This document shows positions 1 to 9,365 of a stretch of 64,000 bases of DNA, in pieces. The notes under the pieces were generated by a model. The model saw nothing but the letters and a program-made list of their open reading frames with translations. It was not told the origin of the DNA and ran no database searches. Position 1 is the stretch's first letter. Each line of letters begins with the position of its first letter. This DNA comes from Fragilariopsis cylindrus CCMP1102 (Eukaryota; Bacillariophyta; Bacillariophyceae; Bacillariales; Bacillariaceae): contig FMBT01000409.1 in NCBI GenBank assembly GCA_900095095.1, positions 1-64,000 on the forward strand, given 5' to 3'. The position numbers and the translations under genes are program-made.

Positions 1-881
1 GTCAAGACATCCAATTAGAGTCCTTACCGGGTATACAAGATTTTACGGACCGGGCATTACTTGGTATGCTAAAATCATTTGCTGGTATCCATCGTGATAA
101 GAGTTTACAGGATTGGAAGAATGATTTTCGATTAAGTGCAGGTGTTTCTGCATTTGAATATACTGTTGATGTTTTTTATGGTATGGATGCTGGATGGGCT
201 GTAGAAGGTGCTGTTGGGAGTGAATATAAAATTGATGCAACGTATTTATCACCACATGTTAATATGGCATCCCGAATGATGTCCGCCTCAAAGCAGTATG
301 ATTCGACTATACTTTTGAGTAAGGCAGTTGAAAAATTATTGTCAAAGAACTGTCGTAAGAAATTGCGGCATCTTGATACTGTGTACGTTAAAGGTAGTCA
401 TATCAAACAAAGCATATATACGTACGATGCACGATTTCGTGGTGTAGATTTTTTCCTATTGGAACGTACACCAAAGCAGGCTGATAAAGAAGCTGAAAAT
501 TGTACATCTAGTATATGGAATCGCGATCAAGATGTGCTAGCGATGCGACAGCATATAACACAAGACTTTTTAGATACGTATCATTTTGCTGTTAAGCAAT
601 ACTTAGGTGGTAAATGGTCCGAGGCATATGAAACATTCAAAAAGGCAGATAATATAATGATTCGGACTGTTGTTGAGGAAGGATATATTGAAATCATTGA
701 TATGGATCAAGATGATTTAGAACGTCGTATATACGATGAAGATGATCAACGTGAGGATATTGTTAAGATCCGACGTGAGTTTGGTGATGGTGCATGTCGA
801 ACATTAATGAATTATATAGAACGACGCAATTTCTCTGCACCAGATGATTGGGATGCAGTACGTCAATTATTTAGTAAATAA
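1..881 (+). CDS. Class III adenylate/guanylate cyclase, C-terminal part (5' end outside window)
   Basis: The reading frame is open from base 3 with no stop before the first internal Met at 66, so the gene enters from the left and its N-terminus is missing. The visible part holds the C-terminal half of a class III cyclase catalytic domain. It reads WAVEGAVGSEYKIDATYLS, the G-S-E-Y region, followed by HVNMASRM. That carries the Asn and Arg (N..R) which contact the ribose and the transition state in this family. A helical tail of about 100 residues follows (QYLGGKWSEAYETFKKA onward) and ends at TAA 879-881. The family makes cAMP or cGMP from ATP or GTP, usually on a membrane. The substrate-selecting residues, metal-binding aspartates and membrane segments lie upstream of the window. 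Class assignment is firm; substrate specificity is unknown. The downstream neighbour at 1571-2767 is convergent. Confidence 0.85.
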   Translation, partial: QDIQLESLPGIQDFTDRALLGMLKSFAGIHRDKSLQDWKNDFRLSAGVSAFEYTVDVFYGMDAGWAVEGAVGSEYKIDATYLSPHVNMASRMMSASKQYDSTILLSKAVEKLLSKNCRKKLRHLDTVYVKGSHIKQSIYTYDARFRGVDFFLLERTPKQADKEAENCTSSIWNRDQDVLAMRQHITQDFLDTYHFAVKQYLGGKWSEAYETFKKADNIMIRTVVEEGYIEIIDMDQDDLERRIYDEDDQREDIVKIRREFGDGACRTLMNYIERRNFSAPDDWDAVRQLFSK

Positions 882-1570
882 ACGTTGACTAAGATAAAAA
901 GTAAAGTCGGGTCTTTCAATGTCTCATATTTGACCCCCAGAGCGGGGATCACGCCGCAAATCGCATCGGATTGTATTATAGTAATAGTGCTTTGAAAAAT
1001 AAAGATTGTCTTTAAAAAATACTAAGTTATACTTCTACTTCTTGTAGGTCCTACTTATAAAACATTCGGTTACATATTACTTCGAAAGACTGATTAGATT
1101 TAGATTAGATTTAGATTAGATTTAGATTAGATTTAGATTAGATTTAAATTAGATTTAGATTAGATTTAGATTAGATTTAGATTAGATTTAGATTAGATTT
1201 AGATTAGATTTAGATTAGATTTAGATTTAGATTTAGATTCATCTGATCACCCCATGCATACAGTATATCAAATATGGCAGTTGTTGTATAATCATAATCA
1301 TGCCTACAATTGCAGTTAGTTAGTTGGCTTAGGCTTAGGGTGGAGGTGTGGAACTGGAAGGTTTTGCAACTATTTTGTTGTTGTTTGTTTGTTTGTTTGT
1401 TTGTTACACTAGTAGGACCGACAAAAATAGACTTCTACGATTCATTGTGCCATTATATGCACGCACATCTCTATCTCTATCTTTCTCAATACACCTCTTA
1501 CTCTTCTTTAGCCTTTAAGTGCTTCAATTCATTTCAATTCAATTCATTTCAATTCATTTTCCTTACTTAC
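882..1570. other. Convergent spacer holding an 11-bp minisatellite
   Basis: No coding sequence is supported. The stretch separates the cyclase gene from the convergent sHSP-like gene. It holds the minisatellite at 1092-1239, a (GTTT)n tract near 1382-1404 and short ATTTC-type repeats near 1525-1560. Confidence 0.6.
1092..1239. repeat. 11-bp minisatellite (GATTAGATTTA)n
   Basis: About thirteen head-to-tail copies of GATTAGATTTA. One unit is altered near 1146 (AAATTA), and the end degrades into 6-bp GATTTA units. It lies just 3' of the cyclase gene. The unit is not a known telomere repeat. Confidence 0.9.
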
Positions 1571-2767
1571 TTACTTCGGAATAACTATTACTGGTATAGA
1601 TCGTGGTTTTTCTTTTGTTGCTAATGCTAATGCTACTACTGCAACATTATTTTGTTGTTGTTGAGATCTGTCATTGTTATTGCCATTGTCATCATCATCA
1701 TTTTTATCTTTTCTTCTGTTCCTAATAATGGGTGCCTTGATTGTTAATGCTAGATCTGATATTGATGCTGATAATTTTGAACAATCAATAGTATCACCTA
1801 ATTCAATAACATTACTAATACTACGATTACTACTGTATCGACTTCGTTGGTCTTGCTGTCGCTGTTGTTGTTGTTGTTTCTTCTTTTCTACTTTTCTGCT
1901 ATTATTCCATTGTATGACACATAGACGTTCTTGTAATACTTCTACTGTAATATCATTACTTTCTTCTTCGTCCATACCATGTGATGATGATGATGATGGC
2001 ATTAATCGTGATAATCGTGATAATCGTGATAATCGTGATGATGATGGTAATTGAATATCAATTTGTGCACCATTCTTTGAATCTTGATGAATTCTATAAG
2101 AAGATCCGTTCAATGATGAGACAGTTGTTGTACTACTACTACTGGAAGATGAAAAAACACCAGTACTATTATTGAACCCACTACTACTACTATCTCCCAT
2201 AGCAGCTTCGAATAATTGTTGCATTATTTTTTGATGTATAGTATCATTATTAACATTATCAGCATCACTCCTATCTGATGGCGGAAATAAACTATTATCA
2301 TTGTTATTATTAGCATTATCTCTGTCGTCACTGCCACCGCTGCTGTTTTTGTTGTCTCCATGATTACTACTACCACTACCACCAAAAAAACTATCATAAT
2401 CCACACCGAATGGTGATGATGATGATGATGGTGATTCTCCTCCGAAAAATGGTGGTGGACGAGGAAGAGGATGAGGAAATTTATTTTGTTGTTCATCATA
2501 AACTATTTTAAATTCCTTTTGTTGTTGTTTTCGTTCTTCATAAACTTTTTTTTGTTCGTCAAAATCATTTAATTTTTCATGTATTTCATTCATTCCAATA
2601 GTATCATTTTCAAACCAAGAACTAATAACATTATTAAACCATGATGACGATGACGATGACGATGATACAATGTTGGTTAATGACTTATTATTATTTTGTT
2701 CTTTTCCATTGTTGTTGTCCTTGTCGCCGCTGGACGACGACGATGGAGGAGGAGTTGATGGAGACAT
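1571..2767 (-). CDS. Small heat-shock (alpha-crystallin/Hsp20)-like protein in a low-complexity scaffold
   Basis: A 398-residue intronless ORF with ATG at 2767 and TAA at 1573-1571. The first ~220 residues are mostly S/N/D-rich. The C-terminal part has the order of an alpha-crystallin domain. AQIDIQLP is followed by ITVEVLQERLCVIQW, then VIELGDTIDCSKLSASISD leading into LALTIKAP, and finally an I-P-V-I-V-I-P motif. This mirrors the family pattern: beta strands, then a 'lp..vD..kisAsl.dgvLtI..P' block, then a C-terminal I-x-I. Low-complexity insertions (poly-S, poly-Q, poly-D/N) split the strands. Hsp20 proteins hold unfolding proteins in oligomers. The gene diverges from a thioredoxin gene across 528 bp. 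The canonical F-R-x-F is absent (here SISNVIEL), so the call rests on pattern, not on exact motif identity. Confidence 0.55.
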   Translation of the reverse strand: MSPSTPPPSSSSSGDKDNNNGKEQNNNKSLTNIVSSSSSSSSWFNNVISSWFENDTIGMNEIHEKLNDFDEQKKVYEERKQQQKEFKIVYDEQQNKFPHPLPRPPPFFGGESPSSSSSPFGVDYDSFFGGSGSSNHGDNKNSSGGSDDRDNANNNNDNSLFPPSDRSDADNVNNDTIHQKIMQQLFEAAMGDSSSSGFNNSTGVFSSSSSSSTTTVSSLNGSSYRIHQDSKNGAQIDIQLPSSSRLSRLSRLSRLMPSSSSSHGMDEEESNDITVEVLQERLCVIQWNNSRKVEKKKQQQQQRQQDQRSRYSSNRSISNVIELGDTIDCSKLSASISDLALTIKAPIIRNRRKDKNDDDDNGNNNDRSQQQQNNVAVVALALATKEKPRSIPVIVIPK

Positions 2768-3295
2768 TTGTTGTATACTTTTTTCTCGTCTTCTTCTTCT
2801 CGCTTCCTTCGACCCCTTTCTTAACTAACTAGCTACAAAAAGTACAGATAAGTTGATTGTAGGGTACAGTAATACGGTGCACCAAATGTTTCCAACTCTA
2901 AATACTTGGCTGTATTTCGATATTTGGACGCATTCGTATTGTAGGTTTTTGTGCCTTTATCTATTACACACATCTATGATCAAAGAAGTAAGTGAATTCT
3001 ATTCTTGAATTTTTTTTATTTCCCTTCGACTTTCGCTTTCAAGCTTCCTGTCTGTCTGCACGCCGTCGTTCTTTCATTCCTACTCGTGACTTGTTTTTTA
3101 AGTCGTGCATTGAGTCTGAAGTCATGTGACAAACAAACGTTCAATCTTGTGGACAGTGCCCTCCTCCTCAAGCAACGACATTGATGTCGCACATGACATT
3201 CAAACACAACAAACAAATCTCACAAAACAACATATTGTACTAAGTTACACTTCTTGAATAAAAGATAAATTAAATAAAACATACTATATCTAACA
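2768..3295. promoter_or_regulatory. Shared divergent promoter with two TTCnnGAA heat-shock-element-like palindromes
   Basis: This 528-bp gap separates the start codons of the sHSP-like gene (minus) and the thioredoxin gene (plus), so it must hold both promoters. It contains TTCTTGAA at 3002-3009 and again at 3251-3258. Each is the tail-to-tail pair recognised by heat-shock factors (nTTCnnGAAn). A further TTC lies 5 bp upstream of the first site (2997), giving three correctly spaced triplets, though two point the same way. Role inferred from motif and gene context only. Confidence 0.35.
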
Positions 3296-4069
3296 ATGGT
3301 CAATCACGTCGGTTCAATGAAAGAATGGGGTACTCTTATGGAGACGTCGAAGGAAAAACTTGTCGTTGTTGATTTCACTGCAACATGGTGCGTAATAATC
3401 GTAATCGTAGATTTAGATTTAGATTCATTATTCATTCGTTTTCGATATAAATAAAGTGGCAGGGCAGGCAGCAACGCAGCGAAATGCGAATGTGAAATGT
3501 TAATGTGAATGTGAATGTGAATGTGAATGTGAATGTGAAATGAGACACCATGGGATAATATAAAAGCTCTTCATACGTGTTGTTGTTGTTTTCAAGCAAA
3601 GAGGCAAAAATACGTGTCGAGAGACATTCTATCGTCTTGCATTTGTTTTCTCTTGTCACTGAGTACAGTAGATTTGTATTTATTTTCTGCTGTATACAAT
3701 TCTATTGAATCGCATCTACTGTTGTATCTCACGCAAAAAAAACACACACACCACATCCCTCTCTTTTATTTCATTTCTTTCTATTGTGTTAATTTTTACT
3801 TTTACAACCAAAAAAAAAATTAAATTAATTTATAAATGGGTAGGTGCGGACCATGTAAGCAAATTGCACCAATTTTTGCTAAAATGGCAGAAGAATATCC
3901 GGATGCGGAATTTGTAAAAGTGGATGTGGATGATGCGGATGATGTGGCACAAGCATGTGGTATACAGGCAATGCCAACTTTTCAATTTTTTAAGGATGGT
4001 AATAAAGTGGATGAATTACAGGGTGCTGATCCAAACAAATTAAAGGCATTAGTAACAAAACATAAATAA
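3296..4069 (+). CDS. Thioredoxin (two exons, intron splits the active site)
   Basis: Exon 1 is 3296-3387 and exon 2 is 3844-4069. The intron 3388-3843 (456 nt) has GTGCGT..TAG ends. Splicing joins ACA-TG to G-TGC-GGA-CCA-TGT and restores the catalytic T-W-C-G-P-C, so the intron interrupts the Trp codon of the active site. The product is 105 residues, the usual size of a soluble cytosolic (h-type) thioredoxin. The family cis-proline is visible in QAMPTFQFF, and the strand VVVDFTATWC precedes the active site. It reduces disulfides in client proteins and is itself reduced by thioredoxin reductase. No targeting peptide is present, so the cytosol is the likely site. The intron carries a (GTGAAT)n tract near 3490-3538. 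ORFs starting at 3705 and 3836 are only exon 2 read without the splice. Confidence 0.95.
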
Positions 4070-5583
4070 ATAAAAAACAAAAACGAATCGAATCGAATCA
4101 AATCAAATCAATTAAATCATCTGAAAGAAAAGGAGAAGATAAATAAATGAATCATCAATCATTTAAAATAGAAAAAATCGACACGGCAGGATGAACGGAT
4201 GGGTAAATGAATGAGTGAGCGATTCTCTGGGCTGGTTTTGTTGTTCTATTTATTTTAATAGTAATAAAGATGTTACGCACGTTCTATATAGCATCATGTT
4301 ATTGTCAAAGTAATTAACGGTCTAGAAATAAAAAAATACACATTATTTATCGCAATTTCTTCAGCACCCCATGATGTATCATATAATATTGTATGTTTCT
4401 TGTTTGAATAATTGACTGTTCATTCAATAAATAAGAGACTTCCTCATAGCAGCACGAGATAATCGCTGAATACTAGTTGTTCCATTGACTGATACACGAC
4501 TTCTACCTAATAGCCCAGATACAATGTATTATGTGGTGATCCATAATCAGACACTCCACAGTATCAAACACACTAGCTAGGATTCTCCCTCTAAAATGAA
4601 CTTTCCTTTTAGCCAAAAAAACAGCCAGCAATAATATTGCAGGAAGATACAACATCATGCAGTTCTTGTTTTTGCTAGAAATACTGATTGATGGTGAACT
4701 AGTACTATTTGAATCGTATAGTCACCTACCACATCATCACATAGTTCCACCATCCTCTGCACACATTCTACATCATGTGGCTACCTACCACATCATCACA
4801 TAATTCCACCATCCTCTACATGCATTCTACATCTTGTGGTAGTGTGAAATGTGAATATAAGGTGCTGCCATGATATGGATACTGCCATACTACTACTACT
4901 ACTACTACCCAGCCAGAAAGGTACACACCATCATGCTTGCTTGGGAGATCTGGTTTGAAATCATGTTGGTTTTCTATAACACTAGTTACTAGCTCTTTAC
5001 TATAATATTGTTGCAAATGAACTCTTTCTAATGAATAGATAAATAAATATATAATAGAGTGTGAGTGAGATGTGAGTGAGATGTGAGACAGCGTCTAATA
5101 TTATGCTACGGTTTGAATGAAGCCTATCCCTTAATAGGAGTGCCCGCATATAGGGGGTATGTGACGTCTTTGGGGCGACCGTCGAATACTTAAAACACCT
5201 TTTCTAAACGAATCAGATAGCTCAATCTTATTTAAAATTCTAAAAAAATTCCTTACAAAATCCTCCTAGCTAACTTCAATCAAAAGATATGATTTAATAG
5301 GTACAGTGTATGGTGATACGTTTCGCTTGAGCGACGTTTGAAAAAGTGCACAGCGAAAGTGAATGCAATACCGGTAGCCCATCTTGCACCATTAGGCTTT
5401 GGCATTCGTCATGGATCGGTAGCAGCTATGTAACAGCTGTTCTTTGTTCTTGTCACATTCTTTCACGCAACAACACTCTTCCACATAAAATTTATCTCAC
5501 ATAATATCTCACATAAAAAAGAAAGACAAAGAAAAAACAGCACAAACATTGAAATTAGCTTAGCTAGAAGATATCATACATCC
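4070..5583. other. Intergenic spacer with small tandem duplications
   Basis: No gene is supported. It holds short A/T-rich repeats (AATCG/AATCA near 4085-4110), a 58-bp tandem duplication at 4723-4839, an (ACT)n run near 4888-4908 and (GTGAGAT)n near 5060-5085. A short more GC-rich stretch lies near 5120-5190. The last ~120 bp, poly-A rich, is the likely promoter/5' UTR of the next gene. Confidence 0.6.
4723..4839. repeat. 58/59-bp tandem duplication
   Basis: Two adjacent copies, 4723-4780 and 4781-4839, share the backbone CTACCACATCATCACATA, then a TTCCACCATCCTCT block, then a CATTCTACATC.TGTGG end. They differ by a few substitutions and one indel. Direct comparison of the sequence. Confidence 0.85.
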
Positions 5584-8046
5584 ATGTCATCCACTAGTAT
5601 CACCGCCTCCGATGACAACCATCTAGTCGAAAAATTTGCGATGCTTTCCTCAGGAGAAGACGTCGTCGGCGGTGATGAAGTTCTTGGTCGTAGACGTAGT
5701 CGTGCATCGATCAATTTCTTTCAACGTGAAACAACTAAATTGGCATCAACAACAGCGAATCCAGCTCCAGCAGCAGCAGGGAGAAGAAGAAATTCATTTA
5801 TTGGACTTGATGGAAAAATCCAGGATGACTATATTGCAAAACGTGCTAGTCTTAATAAACCTAGTAATCTTTACAAACTACGGTTCCATTATTGGCAGAT
5901 TTAACAAAAGCTGAATCAATAACACGTATTGATGGTGCCATCTTAAGTCAATTATTAATTAGTGGATATGCACGCCTTAATAGTAAAGTTGATGAATTAA
6001 ATCGCATCAATGTGTACCCAATTGCGGATGGTGATACTGGTGCTAACATGAAGGTATGTTTGAAACTACCAGCACGGAATTTAATATTAGATCCATCCTC
6101 GTCTATATTACGAGTAGCATCCAATATGGCAGCGGATGTGCTACTAAATGGACAGGGTAATTCTGGTACAATACTATCACATTTCTATGTTTCATTGGCA
6201 GAAGTAATTGGTGATGATTATATGAGTATTGATTCAGATTCATTATCAATTAATGAATTTGCACAATGTCTTTCGAAAACAGGTGCGAAATGAAAGATGC
6301 CGTATCGAATCCACAGAGGGACAATTATTTCTGTTAGTCGTGATTCATGTGCACAATTATGGAACTTCGACAAGCCGTCAAACCATTCAAACTTAAAGGA
6401 ATTATTGCATGCTTGGAATGCAATTGCACAAAGTGAATTGCAAAAGACACCCGATCAATTGATTGTGAATGGTGTGAAGGTATTAGAAAAAGCTGGTACG
6501 TTTTTGTTTATGTAACTTATAGTATATACGCCGCACGGCACCGTGCCTGCACTGCACGCTGTACCACCCTTGTCTGTGATGACGATTTCGTTATAATTTC
6601 GTCTAATCTAGCCTATCTTCTTCTTCTTCCGTATGTATCCAATGCATAATTTCAGGCGTCGTCGATTCGGGTGCAGCCGGATTTGTTTATTGCATCGAAG
6701 GGATGCTTTTGGCAGCAGAAGGGAAATTACTTGAAGCATTCGATCCGAATCTATTCAAAACTGGTGTTAGGAATGCAACCGGTGATGATAATGACCTTGC
6801 AATGATCGAAGACCATAATGTATGTGATTCAAAGTATCAATTTTGTACAGAGGCTGTCATTCTATTGAAGGATGGCGTAACAAAAAAGATGTTATTGATA
6901 TGATCGATACTGAATGCAAGGATATTGGCGATTCCGTTGCATTAGTTGGTGCACCTGCAAAGGAAGGTGGAGATATGGTAAAGATTCATATCCATACAAA
7001 TAATCCACAAGATTTTTTTGATAAATTGAAACCATACAGTCGTGATCCAATCTATAAGAAAGAAAAAGTTGAGGATATGAAAATTATGAGAGAATTAGAA
7101 CACGGCAAAGAAGGAAAAACTCTTGATTTAAGTCAAGCGAAGTTTACGATGGTAGGTATGCCCATTGTACTATCACCCGAAAAGTACTCAGAGGAGATAT
7201 TTGCATTCCCAATATTTGTGTTCCTGAAGATACAGGCGAACCAATTGATGGTCGATACACAACTGATACGGAAGTACTTATCGCACTCAATCAGCAACGC
7301 AATAAATCTACTGCAACCAAATATTCAACAGCAACATCGAGTCCAATGCAAATGAAAATTGAATTATTATTAGCAATTGCAAAGGGAAACCAATACTTGT
7401 ATCTGTTGTTTCAACGAATAAAAAGTTCAGTTCCTTCGGTCGGAATGTGTTACAGGCAATTGATATGTTAGATCCCGAACAAAAGAAATTAATAAACGTT
7501 TTCGTTCATGGGATTTCAGACGATATATTATTATTGGAGGCAATTACCTGTGCAAAAGAAGGAAAGGATATTGATGAAACTATTGCAATTTGTGATGATG
7601 TTGGTAGCCGTACATATCAATGCATCAATTTTTTGTCAAGTGTAACACGTAATAAGTTGAAAGCCTGGCGACCAGCAATGTTTCCTGATGAAATTATTGA
7701 TGGGACATACAAGGTGTGCGGAACACCCGGATGTGTTCGTGTGGATGGTTGTCCCGCTGATCAAAGGATCTTCCTTTCTTTTGCTGAAATTGGAATGACA
7801 GATTCCATGTTGAATGCATTTGAGGTTGCGGTTAAACACATCAAGGATGGACTCCAATCAGGACAGAAGATAGGGAACGTACTGATCCCCTGTGTTGGTC
7901 GACCAGATACCGGCCATTTGTTACTTAAAATGATTGAAGAAGCTGGAATTAAAATTATTGGTACCCCAAGAATTTATGCCGACGGAATATTTGCTGTTAT
8001 GTCTGAATGGGGAGCAGTTACTTTAAAATACAAGATTGTTGAGTAA
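5584..8046 (+). CDS. FakA-FakB-like fusion (DAK2 kinase + DegV fatty-acid-binding), frame-broken
   Basis: Order along the gene: an S/R-rich N-terminus from ATG 5584; a DAK2/DhaL-type ATP-binding domain (ITRIDGAILSQLL, then NVYPIADGDTGANM with the Mg-binding D-x-D-T-G-x-N); GQGNSGTILS; KDAVSNP and GTIISVSRD; VVDSGAAGFVY; the FakA C-terminal region (DSVALVG, MVKIHIHTN); then a DegV domain ending at TAA 8044-8046. In Firmicutes FakA phosphorylates fatty acids presented by a separate DegV-type FakB; here both lie in one gene. A canonical intron (6496-6655, GTACG..TTTCAG) restores EKAGVVDSG, so this is a genuine eukaryotic gene. Reading shifts occur near 5864-5898 (a 35-nt GT..AG intron would also fit), 6290, 6305-6312, 6885-6892, ~7210 and ~7387. 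The 6290 and 6885 shifts each lose one A in an A run, and adding it back restores family sequence. The state could be a decayed gene or consensus errors. Confidence 0.75.
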
Positions 8047-9365
8047 TAATACTGTGAACCAGCATCTCATTGCATCCCTCTTGTATGGTGTGACACAATC
8101 ACTATTCTTCATGGCAAATAATATCAAGTAAAAAAAGAAGAACTTTTCATACCAAGAGCTCAAAAACATCAAAAAGTACTGTAATGCATTTGACAACGTT
8201 TCATTTCAGCTTTGTTATTTGCCTTTTGAAACTATCTCCCATACATTTTACTATTCTAAAAAATAAAACATCATTCCATACTGTATACTATGCTTTAGGA
8301 CCTATTTCTTTATTAGCAAGCAGGTACCTTTTTTGGCAAAATTGTTTGAAATCTCGTCTATGCACTTCGCTTTGATACAATAACTTTAAGGCAACCAAAG
8401 TATGGATGTTTACACGTACGTATAAGTTATAAAATAGCACGAGTAAATAGTAAAAAGCAACGAAGAAGAAGAAGAAGAAGAAGAAGATCACGATGAACAA
8501 CATACTTCCTCCGTGCACCGGAAAACGCGCAGAGGGCTATGGTAAGGAATTTTCACAGAATAAAAGTGTGCGCTTTTATGGTGTGAAAATTCCTTACCAT
8601 AGCCCTCTGCGCGTTTTCCGGTGCACGGAGGAAGTACTCTCCTCACCAGATACCACTCATTCTTCTTTTGTCCATCACGTCGATGGTATCACCAACGAGG
8701 TTTCGCCGTCATCGTCGTCAAGTGGACAGTAGTAGCAACGTTTGGAAATTTGAAGGGATCGATATGGTGAAGAAATATCATGCTTGGTTCTCTAAGGGTT
8801 AGAGAGGAATCGAATCAATCAATCAATCAATCGACCTAGTAGTTAGTAGAATAAAACTGAATAGAAAAAGAATGCGACTATCAATACAAATACAAATACA
8901 AATACAAATACTAGCTAGTAGCTAGTAACATATCGTTACTGAACCGTATTATAATATTCTCAAATAAATGATATACAGATTCAATATCTCTCCTTCAGTT
9001 GAACGCTACAGTTGTCCTTTGTGCTGCTATTGCCATTGCTGTCGTTGTCGGCGTTGTTATTGTTGTCGTCACATTGATGGTGTATAACATATAAATTACT
9101 AATTCTATATTCAATAGTAAAATTTTAGAATCAATCATTATTCTAGTAGAACCATTTTTTTTGTTTAGAATCTGAAAATAGAATAATCGTTTACTTCTCA
9201 TTGTATTGTTGATTTTTTATCTATTCATTCATTTAATCCTTATTTCTCATATTCTTATTCCAAACTAGCTGCAGTAGCTAGTCTAGTCTAGTCTAGTCTA
9301 GTCTAGTATACGCTTTTACTGCGTTTGGCCTACCCTCGTATATCCTTCCTATTGTTTCGTTGATG
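8047..9365. other. Convergent intergenic region with hairpin and microsatellites
   Basis: This lies between the 3' ends of the DAK2-DegV gene and the sulfotransferase gene. It contains (GAA)n at about 8463-8487, the 134-nt hairpin at 8503-8636, (AATC)n near 8814-8832, (ACAAAT)n near 8885-8911 and (TAGTC)n near 9276-9307. No coding sequence is convincing; the 8493-8732 ORF is largely the hairpin itself. Confidence 0.6.
8503..8636. repeat. Near-perfect 134-nt inverted repeat (64-bp arms, 6-nt loop)
   Basis: The left arm 8503-8566 and right arm 8573-8636 pair base for base (position sum 17139). There are only two mismatches (8558/8581 and 8559/8580). The loop is TGTGCG. The arms start TACTTCCTCCGTGCA and end ..AATAAAAG. 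So long an intact stem implies either recent origin (MITE/foldback element) or selection on an RNA hairpin. No clear target-site duplication was found beside it. It lies between two convergent genes, so it could end up in either transcript's 3' UTR. Confidence 0.95.

Noticed and set aside
1092-1239. Telomeric repeat
   Set aside because: The unit GATTAGATTTA is not a TTAGGG-type repeat and lies inside gene-dense sequence.
1310-2499. ORFs of 60-126 codons on both strands over the sHSP-like gene
   Set aside because: Low-complexity shadows of the 1571-2767 gene; no independent motif or start context.
5864-5898. A 35-nt intron joining LNKP to NLTKAES
   Set aside because: Not fully rejected: it has GT..AG ends and restores frame, but it is much shorter than every other intron here, so a one-base loss is equally likely.
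5584-8046. Bacterial contamination as an explanation for the FakA-FakB gene
   Set aside because: A canonical spliceosomal intron (6496-6655) restores a conserved motif, and flanking genes are eukaryotic.
8493-8732. 79-codon plus-strand ORF
   Set aside because: More than half of it is the inverted repeat read through; nothing protein-like remains.
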